From the NCBI RefSeq assembly GCF_000378385.1, contig NZ_KB899669.1:26525-90524 (forward strand): 64,000 nt of DNA, written 5' to 3'. Position 1 is the stretch's first letter. Each line of letters opens with the position of its first letter. The stretch is from Paenibacillus daejeonensis DSM 15491. GTDB lineage: Bacteria; Bacillota; Bacilli; Paenibacillales; Paenibacillaceae. Under the pieces are notes generated by a model. It was not told the origin of the DNA. It was given only the letters and a program-made list of their open reading frames with translations, and ran no database searches. Shown here in pieces: positions 27,595 to 36,763 of the stretch. The translations under genes and the position numbers were made by a program.

Positions 27595-28491
27595 ATGACC
27601 AAAAGAAGTCTGTCTCTGCGCAACCCCGTCTTCTGGGTACACGCCTTTTTTATCCTGTTCAGTCTGTGTTTTCTAATTCCGTTTTTGCTGATCATCGCCA
27701 TTTCGTTGACCAATGAAGAAGAGGTGCTCCGCGGCGGGTACAGTCTGTTTCCCTTCCCGCTTGATTTCACCGCCTACCGCGTCGTGTTCCAGAACCCGGA
27801 ACAGATTATCGACTCGTACCTCGTCACGACCTTTCAAGCCGCCTTCGGGACGATTGCCAGTGTGTTTATCATGTCGCTGTGCGCGTACCCGCTCTCCCGT
27901 CAATCGTTTCGCTGGCGTGGCCCGATTACGTTTTATATCTTTTTCACCATGCTGTTCGGTGGCGGATTGATCCCCTCATATATTCTCATTACGCAATACT
28001 TGAATCTGGGAGACACAGTGTGGGTCTATATACTGCCCTCGCTGGCCAACGCGTTCCACATCATCATCTTCCGTACCTTCTTCCAGGGGCTGCCCTATGC
28101 CATCATTGAATCGGCCAAGATGGATGGTGCCAGCGAATGGCGCATCTACTTCCAGATGATTCTGCCGCTCTCCAAGCCGGTGCTGGCGACCCTGGGTTTG
28201 CTGGGGGTACTTGCCCGCTGGAACGAGTGGTTCACTGCCCTCATCTACATCCGCAGCGAGAGCTTGTATACGCTTCAGTATTTGCTCCAGCGCATCTTGC
28301 TGGAAGCGGAGTTTATTCGGCAGATGGCAAGCGAGGCACCCACGGGAATTGATTTTGGCGTATTCACCGTACCGACGGAGACGGTACGGTTTGCGCTTGC
28401 CATCGTGGCGGCCGGTCCGCTGCTCGTCATTTTTCCTTTTTTTCAGAAGTATTTTGCCCGGGGATTAACGATCGGTAGCGTTAAGGGCTGA
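27595..28491 (+). CDS. ABC sugar transporter permease, YtcP/LplC type
   Basis: 298-residue MalG-like permease with six predicted helices. The N-terminus (FWVHAFFILFSLCFLIPFLLIIAISLTNEEEV) and EAA loop (ESAKMDGASEWRIYFQMILP, about 182-201) are typical of the LplC/YtcP family that handles uronate- or pectin-derived oligosaccharides. Placed 31 bases after the partner permease in an operon. Confidence 0.93.
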   Translation: MTKRSLSLRNPVFWVHAFFILFSLCFLIPFLLIIAISLTNEEEVLRGGYSLFPFPLDFTAYRVVFQNPEQIIDSYLVTTFQAAFGTIASVFIMSLCAYPLSRQSFRWRGPITFYIFFTMLFGGGLIPSYILITQYLNLGDTVWVYILPSLANAFHIIIFRTFFQGLPYAIIESAKMDGASEWRIYFQMILPLSKPVLATLGLLGVLARWNEWFTALIYIRSESLYTLQYLLQRILLEAEFIRQMASEAPTGIDFGVFTVPTETVRFALAIVAAGPLLVIFPFFQKYFARGLTIGSVKG

Positions 28492-28572
28492 TCGGACGGA
28501 CATGCGCTATAATAGAAGCATAACTATGCAATAGCGTATTCAAAAGTTCGGTTTCTCAATGGGGAGATGAGG

Positions 28573-30168
28573 ATGATGTACAATTTGCTGTTATGTGACG
28601 ATGAGCCAATCATATTGAAAGGGCTTACGCGATCCGTACCTTGGCAGGATTATAAGCTGCAAGTGCAAGCGAGCTTCGAGGATGGACGTGAGGTGATAGC
28701 GTACCTGCAAGAGCATGAGGTCGATGTAATCCTCACGGATATCGACATGGCGGATGTAACGGGACTGCAGCTGGCCAAGCATGTGGCTCGGCATCACCCG
28801 CAGGTGAAGGTCGTCATCCTGAGTGGGCTCAAAGATTTTGACTACGCCAAGCAGGCGATCCAATACAATGTATTCCACTATTTGGTGAAGCCGATTGACC
28901 TCGATGAAATCGACGATGTGATGAGCGAGCTCGTCCGTCAGCTGGATGCAGAGCGGGAAGAGCGGCAGCGGCTGGCCCGGGAGGAACGCCGGTTTGCCGA
29001 GGTCCTGCCGATGCTGCGTGAACAATTGTTTACCGATCTCCTGCTGGGCGCGCTCCGCAACCGGCCGGAAACGATTCAATCCAGGCTGGAGCTGCTGCAG
29101 TTGCCAGTCACTATCAAGAGTCAGCGGACAGCCGTCTACCGACTGATCCTGAGTCGCGAGGCTGGAGAGGCTGCCGGAGTAAGCGATCGACAGAATGATA
29201 GCGCTATCCATTATATCCAGGCTGAGCTTCTTGAACTGCAACTGGCATTCGGCATCCTGCTCCGGTATGGCCGCGAGACGCGACTGATTGCGGTAGGCGA
29301 GGCAACGGAACGTTCAGATTCGGAGCAGTCACTAGAGTCGGAACTGGCCGCGCTGGCGCTGGCCGTGGCGCAGCTGTATGGGTTGAAGGTGATCTGGCAG
29401 TTGGAGGCTCGATATGCCAATCTTATGGAAGCGGCGCAGACCATTGTCCCGGTTCAGTTGGATTGGGAGCTGTCGGAGGGAGCCTGCCGGGAAGCCGTAC
29501 TGAAGCCAGGAGAGTACGAGCGCCTGGTCCAACAGTACAAGCTCTTGGTGTCCAATCTGTACGATGGCAATACGGACCAAGTGGCCAGTCTTGCCGATCG
29601 GCTGTTCCAGGAGATGGAGCAGCTGCCGATTATCATCGTACAGCGACTGATGATCGATCTGTTCGCGATGATTTCAAGCCATATTGCCGACTGGGGTGGC
29701 CGGGTTGGCGGGTTAACCGGAGGTCAACTGGATTATTCGGAGCTGCTGCGGCAAAAATCGCATGAACAGATCAGACGGTGGTGTCAGCGGGTCTTCGATC
29801 TCATCCTGGCGCATATGTCCTCTGGCAGAGAGAAAACGCATGAGAAGCTGTTTGCCAAAGTAAAAGCGTACATCCAAGCCCATTATGCAGAGGACGTCAA
29901 TTTGGAGGAAATGGCAGATCAGGTGTATCTGAACCCGGTCTATTTCAGCCGACTCTTCAAGCAGGAGATGGGAATCAATTTCACGGAATATGTGACCAAG
30001 GTAAGGATGGCCAAGGCAAAGGAGCTTCTTCAAAGCGGCCGCTACAAATCGTATGAGGTCAGCGAAATGACGGGCTATCGCAATAGCAAATATTTCACCA
30101 AGGTATTCAAGCAGGAAACGGGCTATACCCCCATGGCCTTCAGCCGGATGTTCGAGGAGAGCGAATGA
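28573..30168 (+). CDS. Response regulator, YesN type, with AraC output domain
   Basis: 532-residue cytoplasmic regulator. The receiver domain (1-120) has the acidic pocket Asp9-Asp10, phosphoacceptor Asp56 (LTDIDM) and Lys in VKPID. A helical linker leads to a C-terminal AraC DNA-binding domain (about 435-530, NLEEMADQVYLNPVYFSRLF, VSEMTGYRNSKYFTKVF). It pairs with the histidine kinase that overlaps its stop codon (ATGA). Start ATG 28573 has GGAG seven bases upstream; in-frame ATGs at 28567 and 28576 are less well placed. It probably induces the surrounding transport and lyase genes when the kinase senses oligosaccharide. Confidence 0.92.
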   Translation: MMYNLLLCDDEPIILKGLTRSVPWQDYKLQVQASFEDGREVIAYLQEHEVDVILTDIDMADVTGLQLAKHVARHHPQVKVVILSGLKDFDYAKQAIQYNVFHYLVKPIDLDEIDDVMSELVRQLDAEREERQRLAREERRFAEVLPMLREQLFTDLLLGALRNRPETIQSRLELLQLPVTIKSQRTAVYRLILSREAGEAAGVSDRQNDSAIHYIQAELLELQLAFGILLRYGRETRLIAVGEATERSDSEQSLESELAALALAVAQLYGLKVIWQLEARYANLMEAAQTIVPVQLDWELSEGACREAVLKPGEYERLVQQYKLLVSNLYDGNTDQVASLADRLFQEMEQLPIIIVQRLMIDLFAMISSHIADWGGRVGGLTGGQLDYSELLRQKSHEQIRRWCQRVFDLILAHMSSGREKTHEKLFAKVKAYIQAHYAEDVNLEEMADQVYLNPVYFSRLFKQEMGINFTEYVTKVRMAKAKELLQSGRYKSYEVSEMTGYRNSKYFTKVFKQETGYTPMAFSRMFEESE

Positions 30169-31982
30169 GTCGCTTGCAGAGCAAGAATCGGAGCATCTGG
30201 CAGGTCGTACGGACCTACAAGCTGAATAGTCTGTTCGTGCGTAATCTGCTGGTCATCTTCATTGTCATCGCCATCCCATTCACCGGCATCTGGCTCATCA
30301 TGAACCAGCATAGCCGGGCCATCCTGGAGGACGAGATCAGCGCTGTTCATCTGAACTCGCTCTCCCGAATCAGCGAGGTATCCGACAGCGTGATGGCGCA
30401 GACCGATCGGATGGCCACCAAGCTGGCGCTGCTTCCTGACGCCCAGGCATTTATGAAATTCCCCGACTATATGCGCAATTTCCAGACAGGCGTTATCAAT
30501 CTGGGGCGCAGCATCTCTTCGTTTATCCATGTACACGATTATATCGATTCCATACATCTATACTCAGAGGTCAATCAGTTCATCATCTCCAACAACAACA
30601 ATACCGCCGCTGCGTCCTTCCGGGATAATAACTGGCTGGGTGAATATGCCCGGCAGGCCAATGACCGGTCGTGGACGATGACTCGCAAAAAATTTGACCG
30701 TTACCCGTACCTGCTCTCCGTGGTGCGACCGGCCGCATCCATTGACCGCTACATGGCGGGGGCCGTCATCATTAATCTGGACATCCAACGCCTTGGCATG
30801 CTGCTGAACCAGACGGAGCGTGCTGACGGAGAACTGATCTATATCATCAGCAACACGGGGGAGATCATCTACAGCCAAGATACGGGACAGTTGTTCGCCG
30901 ACGCGGGGCAGGTGCCGGCGCTCTCGGGGACCGCTGTCGTCATGCAAGCGGAATCGCGCATCGTACGGCATGAGAAGGATCGCTATGTGGTCTCCGTTAT
31001 CCCCTCATCAACGATGCCCTGGCGGTATGTATCCATTCTGCCTATGGTGCATGTCGAGGAGCAAGTCCAGACGATGAACCGATTCTACAGTATGGTGCTG
31101 GCGGGGAGTGCAGTCGCAGTCCTGCTGGCAGTCATCCTTATCTCGCTGCGCACTTACGGCCCGCTCAAACGTCTGTTGACCCTGATCGACAACCCCGAGG
31201 CATGGGAGGAGCGGCGGCAGAGAAGGCCAAGCAAGTCCAGAGAGCGATTGAATGAGGACGAGTTGCATTATATTGCCGATGGCATCTTGTCGACGGCCAA
31301 GTCCAGGCAGGCGGCGGAGAAGGAGCTGCAGCACCGAATCGAACTTCTCGGCAAGGCGCAGACGGCAGCCCTACAAGCGCAGATCAATCCCCATTTGCTG
31401 AGTAATACGCTAGACAGCATGCAATGGATGGCGATGGAGCTGACGGGCGGACGCAACGAAATATCCCGCATGGTGCAGTCGCTGTCGGCTCTGATGAAGG
31501 CAAGCATGCGCAGCGACAGTCACCTCATTACGGTTGCGCAGGAGCTGGAACATGCGCGCCGTTATATCGAGATCATGGAAATTCGATTTGCGGAGAGGCT
31601 CGCCTTCGAGATAGAGGTCGATTCTTCGTTGCATGAGTGCAAGGTCGTACAGATCATCCTGCAGCCGTTGATCGAGAACGCGATTGAGCACGGGATTCGG
31701 CCAACACGCAGGCCGGGCAAGGTTAGCGTATCTTGCGAGCGCGAGCGGGACTGGCTGACTTTTATTATCCGAGATGACGGCGCCGGTATTCCTGCCGGTG
31801 AGCTGGAGGAGCTGAATTCACGGCTCAAACGGGAGTACACCCTGGAGAGCGACCACATCGGCCTGCGCAATGTCAACCAGCGCATCAAGCTGTTATTCGG
31901 TGAAGCGGCGGGCATAACGGTGAAGAGTGAGAGCGGGCGGGGGACCGATGTGTATGTCCGGCTTCCTTTTATCGAGGGGTGA
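30165..31982 (+). CDS. Sensor histidine kinase, YesM type
   Basis: 605-residue membrane kinase. Two membrane helices (about 25-46 and 306-328) flank an extracellular sensor domain; a HAMP-like region follows. The phosphoacceptor His lies in QAQINPHLLSNTLDSMQWM (HisKA_5-like, here HLLSNTL instead of the usual HFLYNTL). The ATPase domain has LIENAIEHGI, DDGAGIP and GLRNVNQRI. Overlaps the response regulator gene by four bases. The ligand is likely a sugar, perhaps through the binding protein. Confidence 0.93.
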   Translation: MSRLQSKNRSIWQVVRTYKLNSLFVRNLLVIFIVIAIPFTGIWLIMNQHSRAILEDEISAVHLNSLSRISEVSDSVMAQTDRMATKLALLPDAQAFMKFPDYMRNFQTGVINLGRSISSFIHVHDYIDSIHLYSEVNQFIISNNNNTAAASFRDNNWLGEYARQANDRSWTMTRKKFDRYPYLLSVVRPAASIDRYMAGAVIINLDIQRLGMLLNQTERADGELIYIISNTGEIIYSQDTGQLFADAGQVPALSGTAVVMQAESRIVRHEKDRYVVSVIPSSTMPWRYVSILPMVHVEEQVQTMNRFYSMVLAGSAVAVLLAVILISLRTYGPLKRLLTLIDNPEAWEERRQRRPSKSRERLNEDELHYIADGILSTAKSRQAAEKELQHRIELLGKAQTAALQAQINPHLLSNTLDSMQWMAMELTGGRNEISRMVQSLSALMKASMRSDSHLITVAQELEHARRYIEIMEIRFAERLAFEIEVDSSLHECKVVQIILQPLIENAIEHGIRPTRRPGKVSVSCERERDWLTFIIRDDGAGIPAGELEELNSRLKREYTLESDHIGLRNVNQRIKLLFGEAAGITVKSESGRGTDVYVRLPFIEG

Positions 31983-32072
31983 TTAGTAGAGCTTGTCCGC
32001 CAAAGTAGGGAATCTACACCATCAGAAGTGACCGGAAGTCGAGAAAGTGGAAGGAATCTTCAGGAATTAGAA

Positions 32073-32121
32073 TTGATCCGCAGAAAAGGGAACCGATACA
32101 ATAAAGACAGAAGCGCTTCCA
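32073..32121 (+). promoter_or_regulatory. Promoter with cre-like site upstream of binding protein
   Basis: TTGATC (32073-32078), 18-base spacer, TACAAT (32097-32102). GAAGCGCTTCCA (32110-32121) next to the start resembles a cre core (AAGCGCTT palindrome). This gives the binding protein its own promoter inside the cluster. Confidence 0.55.
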
Positions 32122-32154
32122 AAAAAATGAACCACAGCGTGGGGAAAACGGGGG

Positions 32155-33744
32155 ATGAGTCGGATGGCATGGAATAGAAGAAGAGGCATGGGCTTGGCGA
32201 CACTGGTAGCGGCTGTGATTGTAAGCGGTTGCTCGAATGATTCGGTTAATCTGCCGAATACGGGAGAGGGACCGAACGCCACACCTGGCGGTCAAGTGGC
32301 TGAGGCCGATCCGGTTACGCTGAAATGGATGCTCGGGGGCCCCGGCAAGCAACAGGACTCGGACCGCGTATGGGCAGAATTCAACGAACGTCTACAGGCG
32401 TACTTGCCGAATACGACGGTGGAGTTCGAGATTGTACCCTTCAGCGAATATAGGGAGAGATGGCAGCTGATGTCTGCTTCGCAGGAGCGTGTCGATTTGG
32501 CTTGGCACGGTTATGTAATGCCGCTCGCCGATGAGGTCAGCAAGGGTGCCTATCTGCCGCTGAACGAGCTGATCAATGAGCATGCGCCGGAGCTGCTGGA
32601 GACGATTCCGCAGTGGGTGTTCGACCTGGTGACCTTCGATGGCGATATCTATGCCGTGCCCAACTACCAGCAGATGACGGATTTGCGGCTGGGAATGCGC
32701 ACGCCCAAGGAGCTGGCGGATGAGTTTTTGGATAAAGAAAAGGCGGAGGAAATCTTCTTCGCAAGGGAAGCGACGCCGCTTGACCAGGCCTCGTATGACG
32801 TGTTAAGTGAGTATTTCGAGAAGCTCAAGCAGGCAGGCCGGATCCAAAAGGGCGTGAGTGACGCCATCTGGACGGACCATAACAAGGGAATCATTCTGGC
32901 AAATCCGTATGTCATCCCGTTTGACGACAAGACCTATACAGTTAGTCTGGCTGATGAGCTGCCGGAGCGCATCCTGCAGCAGCAGGTTGCAAGAGAGTGG
33001 TTCCAGAAGGGCTATGTCCGGGAGGATATCCTGAGCAATACGAACCGCAGACAGGACGAAGGCAAGCCGGACGGCTACATTGCCTATTTTCATGAAAATT
33101 TCGAGGGACAGAGCCTTCGGGAGAGTGGGAAGAGAGGTTTTCCGGTTGAAGTGGTGGCTATGCAAAAGGAGTTTCAAATCTCACGGCTCAATAGCGCGAC
33201 GAACACGGCAATCGCCAGGCAGTCCAAACATCCGGACCGGGCGATGCAGCTGCTGAGTCTGATCCAGTCGGAGGAAGGCAAGGAGCTGTACCGGCTGCTG
33301 GTGAACGGTATTGAAGGAGAGCATTACACCGTGGTGAGCGAGAACCGCATCGAGCTGACGGATTTTGGCGAAACACAGGATACCGCCCAGCATCCGTATT
33401 CCCTGCCGAAATGGGTAGTAGGCAACACCTTCAATGCTTATGAGACGCAGTTCGATGAAGAAGGCTGGAACGACTACGTACTTGAGCTGCACGAGACGGC
33501 GACCATCCATTTGCTGGTCGGTTTCCAGCCAGACCTGGAGAGTGTGCGTACCGAGCTCGCTCAGATTAGCGCAATCAACCAGGAATATCTGCTGACGGAG
33601 TATTCCACGCGCCCGCTGGATGAGATTAGAGCAGAGAAGGTGGACCGCATCGAGCGCGCCGGTGGCAACCGGGTGAAGGAACTGCTGCAGGAGCAAGTAG
33701 ATGCCTTCCTGGCCGAGAAAGGAATAAACAAATCTGATGGCTGA
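32155..33744 (+). CDS. ABC transporter sugar-binding lipoprotein (DUF3502 type)
   Basis: 529-residue extracellular solute-binding protein. The lipoprotein signal ends at VSGC (about residues 22-25, Cys25). The body is a family 1 solute-binding fold (VTLKWMLGGPGKQQD, VDLAWHGYVMPLAD, DGDIYAVPNYQQ), and the C-terminal helical region (RPLDEIRAEKVDRIERAGG) resembles DUF3502 seen in LplA-type proteins. It should deliver oligosaccharides to the permeases at 26601-28491. Start ATG 32155; ATG 32164 has better spacing to GGGGG and is possible. It overlaps the next gene by eight bases. Confidence 0.9.
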   Translation: MSRMAWNRRRGMGLATLVAAVIVSGCSNDSVNLPNTGEGPNATPGGQVAEADPVTLKWMLGGPGKQQDSDRVWAEFNERLQAYLPNTTVEFEIVPFSEYRERWQLMSASQERVDLAWHGYVMPLADEVSKGAYLPLNELINEHAPELLETIPQWVFDLVTFDGDIYAVPNYQQMTDLRLGMRTPKELADEFLDKEKAEEIFFAREATPLDQASYDVLSEYFEKLKQAGRIQKGVSDAIWTDHNKGIILANPYVIPFDDKTYTVSLADELPERILQQQVAREWFQKGYVREDILSNTNRRQDEGKPDGYIAYFHENFEGQSLRESGKRGFPVEVVAMQKEFQISRLNSATNTAIARQSKHPDRAMQLLSLIQSEEGKELYRLLVNGIEGEHYTVVSENRIELTDFGETQDTAQHPYSLPKWVVGNTFNAYETQFDEEGWNDYVLELHETATIHLLVGFQPDLESVRTELAQISAINQEYLLTEYSTRPLDEIRAEKVDRIERAGGNRVKELLQEQVDAFLAEKGINKSDG

Positions 33745-36724
33745 TATCGATATTGTCGTATTGGGAGGCGGGCTGGCGGGGTGCGCGATGGCAAGGCAAG
33801 CGGCGGAGCTCGGCCTCCGGGCTGCCATCGTCGAGCGTCGCGGCACACTGGGGCATGAGATCGTAGCGACCGACCGGACCTGGCTGCGCAACGGCTCTTC
33901 GGATGCAACGATCCCTGTGCTTGGTGGAGGTCTGCGCAAGCAGCTCCTGCAAGAGCAGCTGGATGCGGGCCAGGTCCCGCTGTTCTTCTCCGCTGCTGCC
34001 GCCCTGGCGGTTGGAGAGGAGGGCACAGCGGGCGTGCTGATCGGCAACAAGTATGGCTTGCAGCTGTTGAAGGCCCGGGCAGTGGTTGATACGACGGGTC
34101 ATGGCGTCGCCGCTCGACTGCTTGGTTTCGCCCAGCCGGTTGCCGGACCAGCACTGGTTCGTTATGTCATGGAAATGGACAATATCGACTACTTCTTCGA
34201 GTCCCGGCAGCGGGTGCCCGGGGAGCTGGAGCTGCTGGGCGATGAAGTGTTGTGCCGCGAGAGCGTCAAGAGCCGGACGCTGCAGGTGGAGTTCGCTTTT
34301 GTATCAGCCCTTGGCGAAGGCAGACGCAATGCCCGGGCTATCCTGGAGAGCGAAGCCAAGCGCCGGGCCTATCGGCTCGCCTGCTGGCTGAGGGAGCATG
34401 TCGAGGCATTTGCCTCGTCACGGCTCAGCTATCTGCCGTGGGAGGCCTGGATCGGCGGTGTTGATGAGGAAGGGGCTGAATTGCTGGGACAGCAAGCGGG
34501 GGCGGAACAGCCAGAGGAGCGCAAGGAGACAGAGGGGCCAGAGACGCCGAACGGACTGTATCGTCTCTGGGCTCCCACACATCCAGCGCTCTCGACCTCT
34601 GACCTGGCGGCGCTGGAGAAACAGGCAAAGGTGTTGGCCCAGCAGATTCTATCGGAGCTGCCGACCGGCGCGCGGCCTGTGGCGGGCTTTGCGGCGGGTC
34701 ACACCTATCTGCCCGTGTCAGATTGCCAATTCTCGGCGTATGACGACTCCAGGCTGGACGTCGATTTGATAGCCGTTGCGTTTGATGATGCGCAGGTTCG
34801 GCAGCGGATTGCCGCCCCAGCGATTGTTGCGGGCACCGGCACGGCCGGCACGATGGCGGCGGCCGCTTTGCGGGAGATGGAGGTCTCGCCAGTTGTGCTG
34901 GAAGCCAACAGCGAGCTTGGCGGCACTAGCGTAGTCGGTCTGGTTAGCGGCTACTGGAACGGCTACCAGGGCGGCATGAACCGCCGCCGCGACCGCGCGA
35001 TTGCCGACATCGCAGCGGAGGTGACGGGCAAGCGGATGACGACCGATGTCGCGTCGTCCATTATCTTGCAGCATCTGGCCCTGGAGCCGGAGATGCCCTG
35101 TATCCACACGGGCACGCTGGTTTGCGGTACGCTGACGGAGGGCAAGCGGGTCAGGGGCGTGCTTGCCGTCGATGACTACGGTCTGTTTGCAATCGATGCG
35201 CCCGTCACGATTGATGCCACGGGCGATGCTGATGTCGCTTATCTGGCGGGGTGTGCTTATGAGTATGGCGATCCCCGGGATGGCACGACCCAGACGGCCA
35301 GCCTGTGGGGCGAGGACCACTGGAAAACGAGAAATGTGATGGATTACCGCTATTTCACGGATCTCGATATGATCTACAACGACAAGTACTCCGAGCTGCT
35401 GCGGGGCCTCTATCTTGGTCACCGCCACAACAGTGACTATCGCTTCTCGCCGATGCTGACTGTCCGCGAGTCGCGACGCATTGTCGGGGAGGCACGGCTG
35501 ACGATGCGGGATATCGTGCAGGAGACGGTGCCTGAGGATTGTGTCGGCGTTACGCAGACGCCGGTTGATTTTCACGGGAGAGGCTCCGCCTATTTTGTAC
35601 ATCTGGGGCTGTATGAGTCACATTACAAGCTGAAGGCTCGCATTCCTTACCGCTGCTACATCCCCAGAGGCTACGACGGCGTGCTGGTGACGGGCAAATC
35701 CTTCTCCAGTACGCGGGATGCCGCCTGCATCGGCCGGATGAACGCGGATCTTCGGCATGCCGGTTACGCGGTCGGATTGGCTGCTTCGATGGCACTGCGT
35801 TCGGGGACGGATGTCAGGAGCATTGACGTGACCGCGCTTCAGCAGCAGCTTATTGAGCGGGAAATCTTGCCGGACTGGGCGCTTGCCGCTCCGGAGGAGC
35901 CTGTGGTCGGCGCGGGGGCCGAAGAAGTGAAGACGATGCGTCTGCTGATGGCTCCCGGTCTTGAGGAGGCCACCCGTGCGACGCTGGACGAGGAGGGTGG
36001 CCTGAACGCGCCCTCGGATGAACGGCTCCGTCTGGTGCGGGCCTGGTTCGGGGACGAGACAGCGCTGGGCGAGCTGGCCGAGCTGCTGGAGCGATTCGTA
36101 CGCGGTGGCGAGCTGGATCGGGTGAGCGCGGTGTCGGCGGATGAAGACAAGATGCGCAACCGGCAGATCAATCAGTGTATTGCTCTGCTGGGCAAGTCCG
36201 GGAATACCCGGTACGTGCCGACGCTGGCGCTTGTATTGGACGCAGCAGGCCCGGGTGGCCCGGTAGCCTATCATAAGCAGAATGCGTATGGCAAAGGACG
36301 CAGAGACGCTCACCGCGTGCCGCATTATGCGCGGCTGTTGACGTTGTGCCATGCCGCAGAGCGGCTGGCGGACGAACGGCTTTCCCCGGGAATCGCCAAG
36401 CTGCTAGCAGACGGAACCTTGTCGGGATATCTGGCTCCGGAGAAGCACGGCGACGTGCCGCCCTTCTTTTGCTCTTATCTGGAGCTTTGTATCGCGCGAG
36501 CCGCTGCCCGATGCGGCGTCAGAGCGGGAGCGGCCCGGCTGGCCGATTATGCAGGGGATGCCCGTTATGTGCTGAGTCGGCTCGCACAGCGCGAACTGAC
36601 TCTGCTGGCGGGCACTGATCAAGGTAAGACACCCGATGACTGGCATGCGTGGCTCGCTGCACAGCCGTCGTTTGCCAGTACCCCTTATACAGGTCCTATC
36701 GTGGGGTATGATGACGAGCCTTGA
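33737..36724 (+). CDS. FAD-dependent oxidoreductase with two Rossmann motifs and HEAT-like tail
   Basis: 995-residue cytoplasmic protein. A first dinucleotide-binding motif is at the N-terminus (VVLGGGLAGCAMARQAAELG, ending in IVER); a second starts near residue 362 (IVAGTGTAGTMAAAALREME) and is followed by the FAD_oxidored (PF12831) signature GGTSVVGLVSGYWNGYQGG and DATGDADVAYLAGC. The last 200 residues are helical with HEAT-like character (QINQCIALLGKSGNTRYVPTLA in pieces). Normal family members have one FAD domain of about 450 residues, so this looks like a fused or duplicated form. Overlap with the binding-protein gene means tight coupling. Substrate unknown; a sugar or cyclitol oxidation is my inference. 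Confidence 0.85.
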   Translation: MADIDIVVLGGGLAGCAMARQAAELGLRAAIVERRGTLGHEIVATDRTWLRNGSSDATIPVLGGGLRKQLLQEQLDAGQVPLFFSAAAALAVGEEGTAGVLIGNKYGLQLLKARAVVDTTGHGVAARLLGFAQPVAGPALVRYVMEMDNIDYFFESRQRVPGELELLGDEVLCRESVKSRTLQVEFAFVSALGEGRRNARAILESEAKRRAYRLACWLREHVEAFASSRLSYLPWEAWIGGVDEEGAELLGQQAGAEQPEERKETEGPETPNGLYRLWAPTHPALSTSDLAALEKQAKVLAQQILSELPTGARPVAGFAAGHTYLPVSDCQFSAYDDSRLDVDLIAVAFDDAQVRQRIAAPAIVAGTGTAGTMAAAALREMEVSPVVLEANSELGGTSVVGLVSGYWNGYQGGMNRRRDRAIADIAAEVTGKRMTTDVASSIILQHLALEPEMPCIHTGTLVCGTLTEGKRVRGVLAVDDYGLFAIDAPVTIDATGDADVAYLAGCAYEYGDPRDGTTQTASLWGEDHWKTRNVMDYRYFTDLDMIYNDKYSELLRGLYLGHRHNSDYRFSPMLTVRESRRIVGEARLTMRDIVQETVPEDCVGVTQTPVDFHGRGSAYFVHLGLYESHYKLKARIPYRCYIPRGYDGVLVTGKSFSSTRDAACIGRMNADLRHAGYAVGLAASMALRSGTDVRSIDVTALQQQLIEREILPDWALAAPEEPVVGAGAEEVKTMRLLMAPGLEEATRATLDEEGGLNAPSDERLRLVRAWFGDETALGELAELLERFVRGGELDRVSAVSADEDKMRNRQINQCIALLGKSGNTRYVPTLALVLDAAGPGGPVAYHKQNAYGKGRRDAHRVPHYARLLTLCHAAERLADERLSPGIAKLLADGTLSGYLAPEKHGDVPPFFCSYLELCIARAAARCGVRAGAARLADYAGDARYVLSRLAQRELTLLAGTDQGKTPDDWHAWLAAQPSFASTPYTGPIVGYDDEP

Positions 36725-36763
36725 GACACGAAGACCAATTTGGTAAGTGGGAGGCAGGAATAG

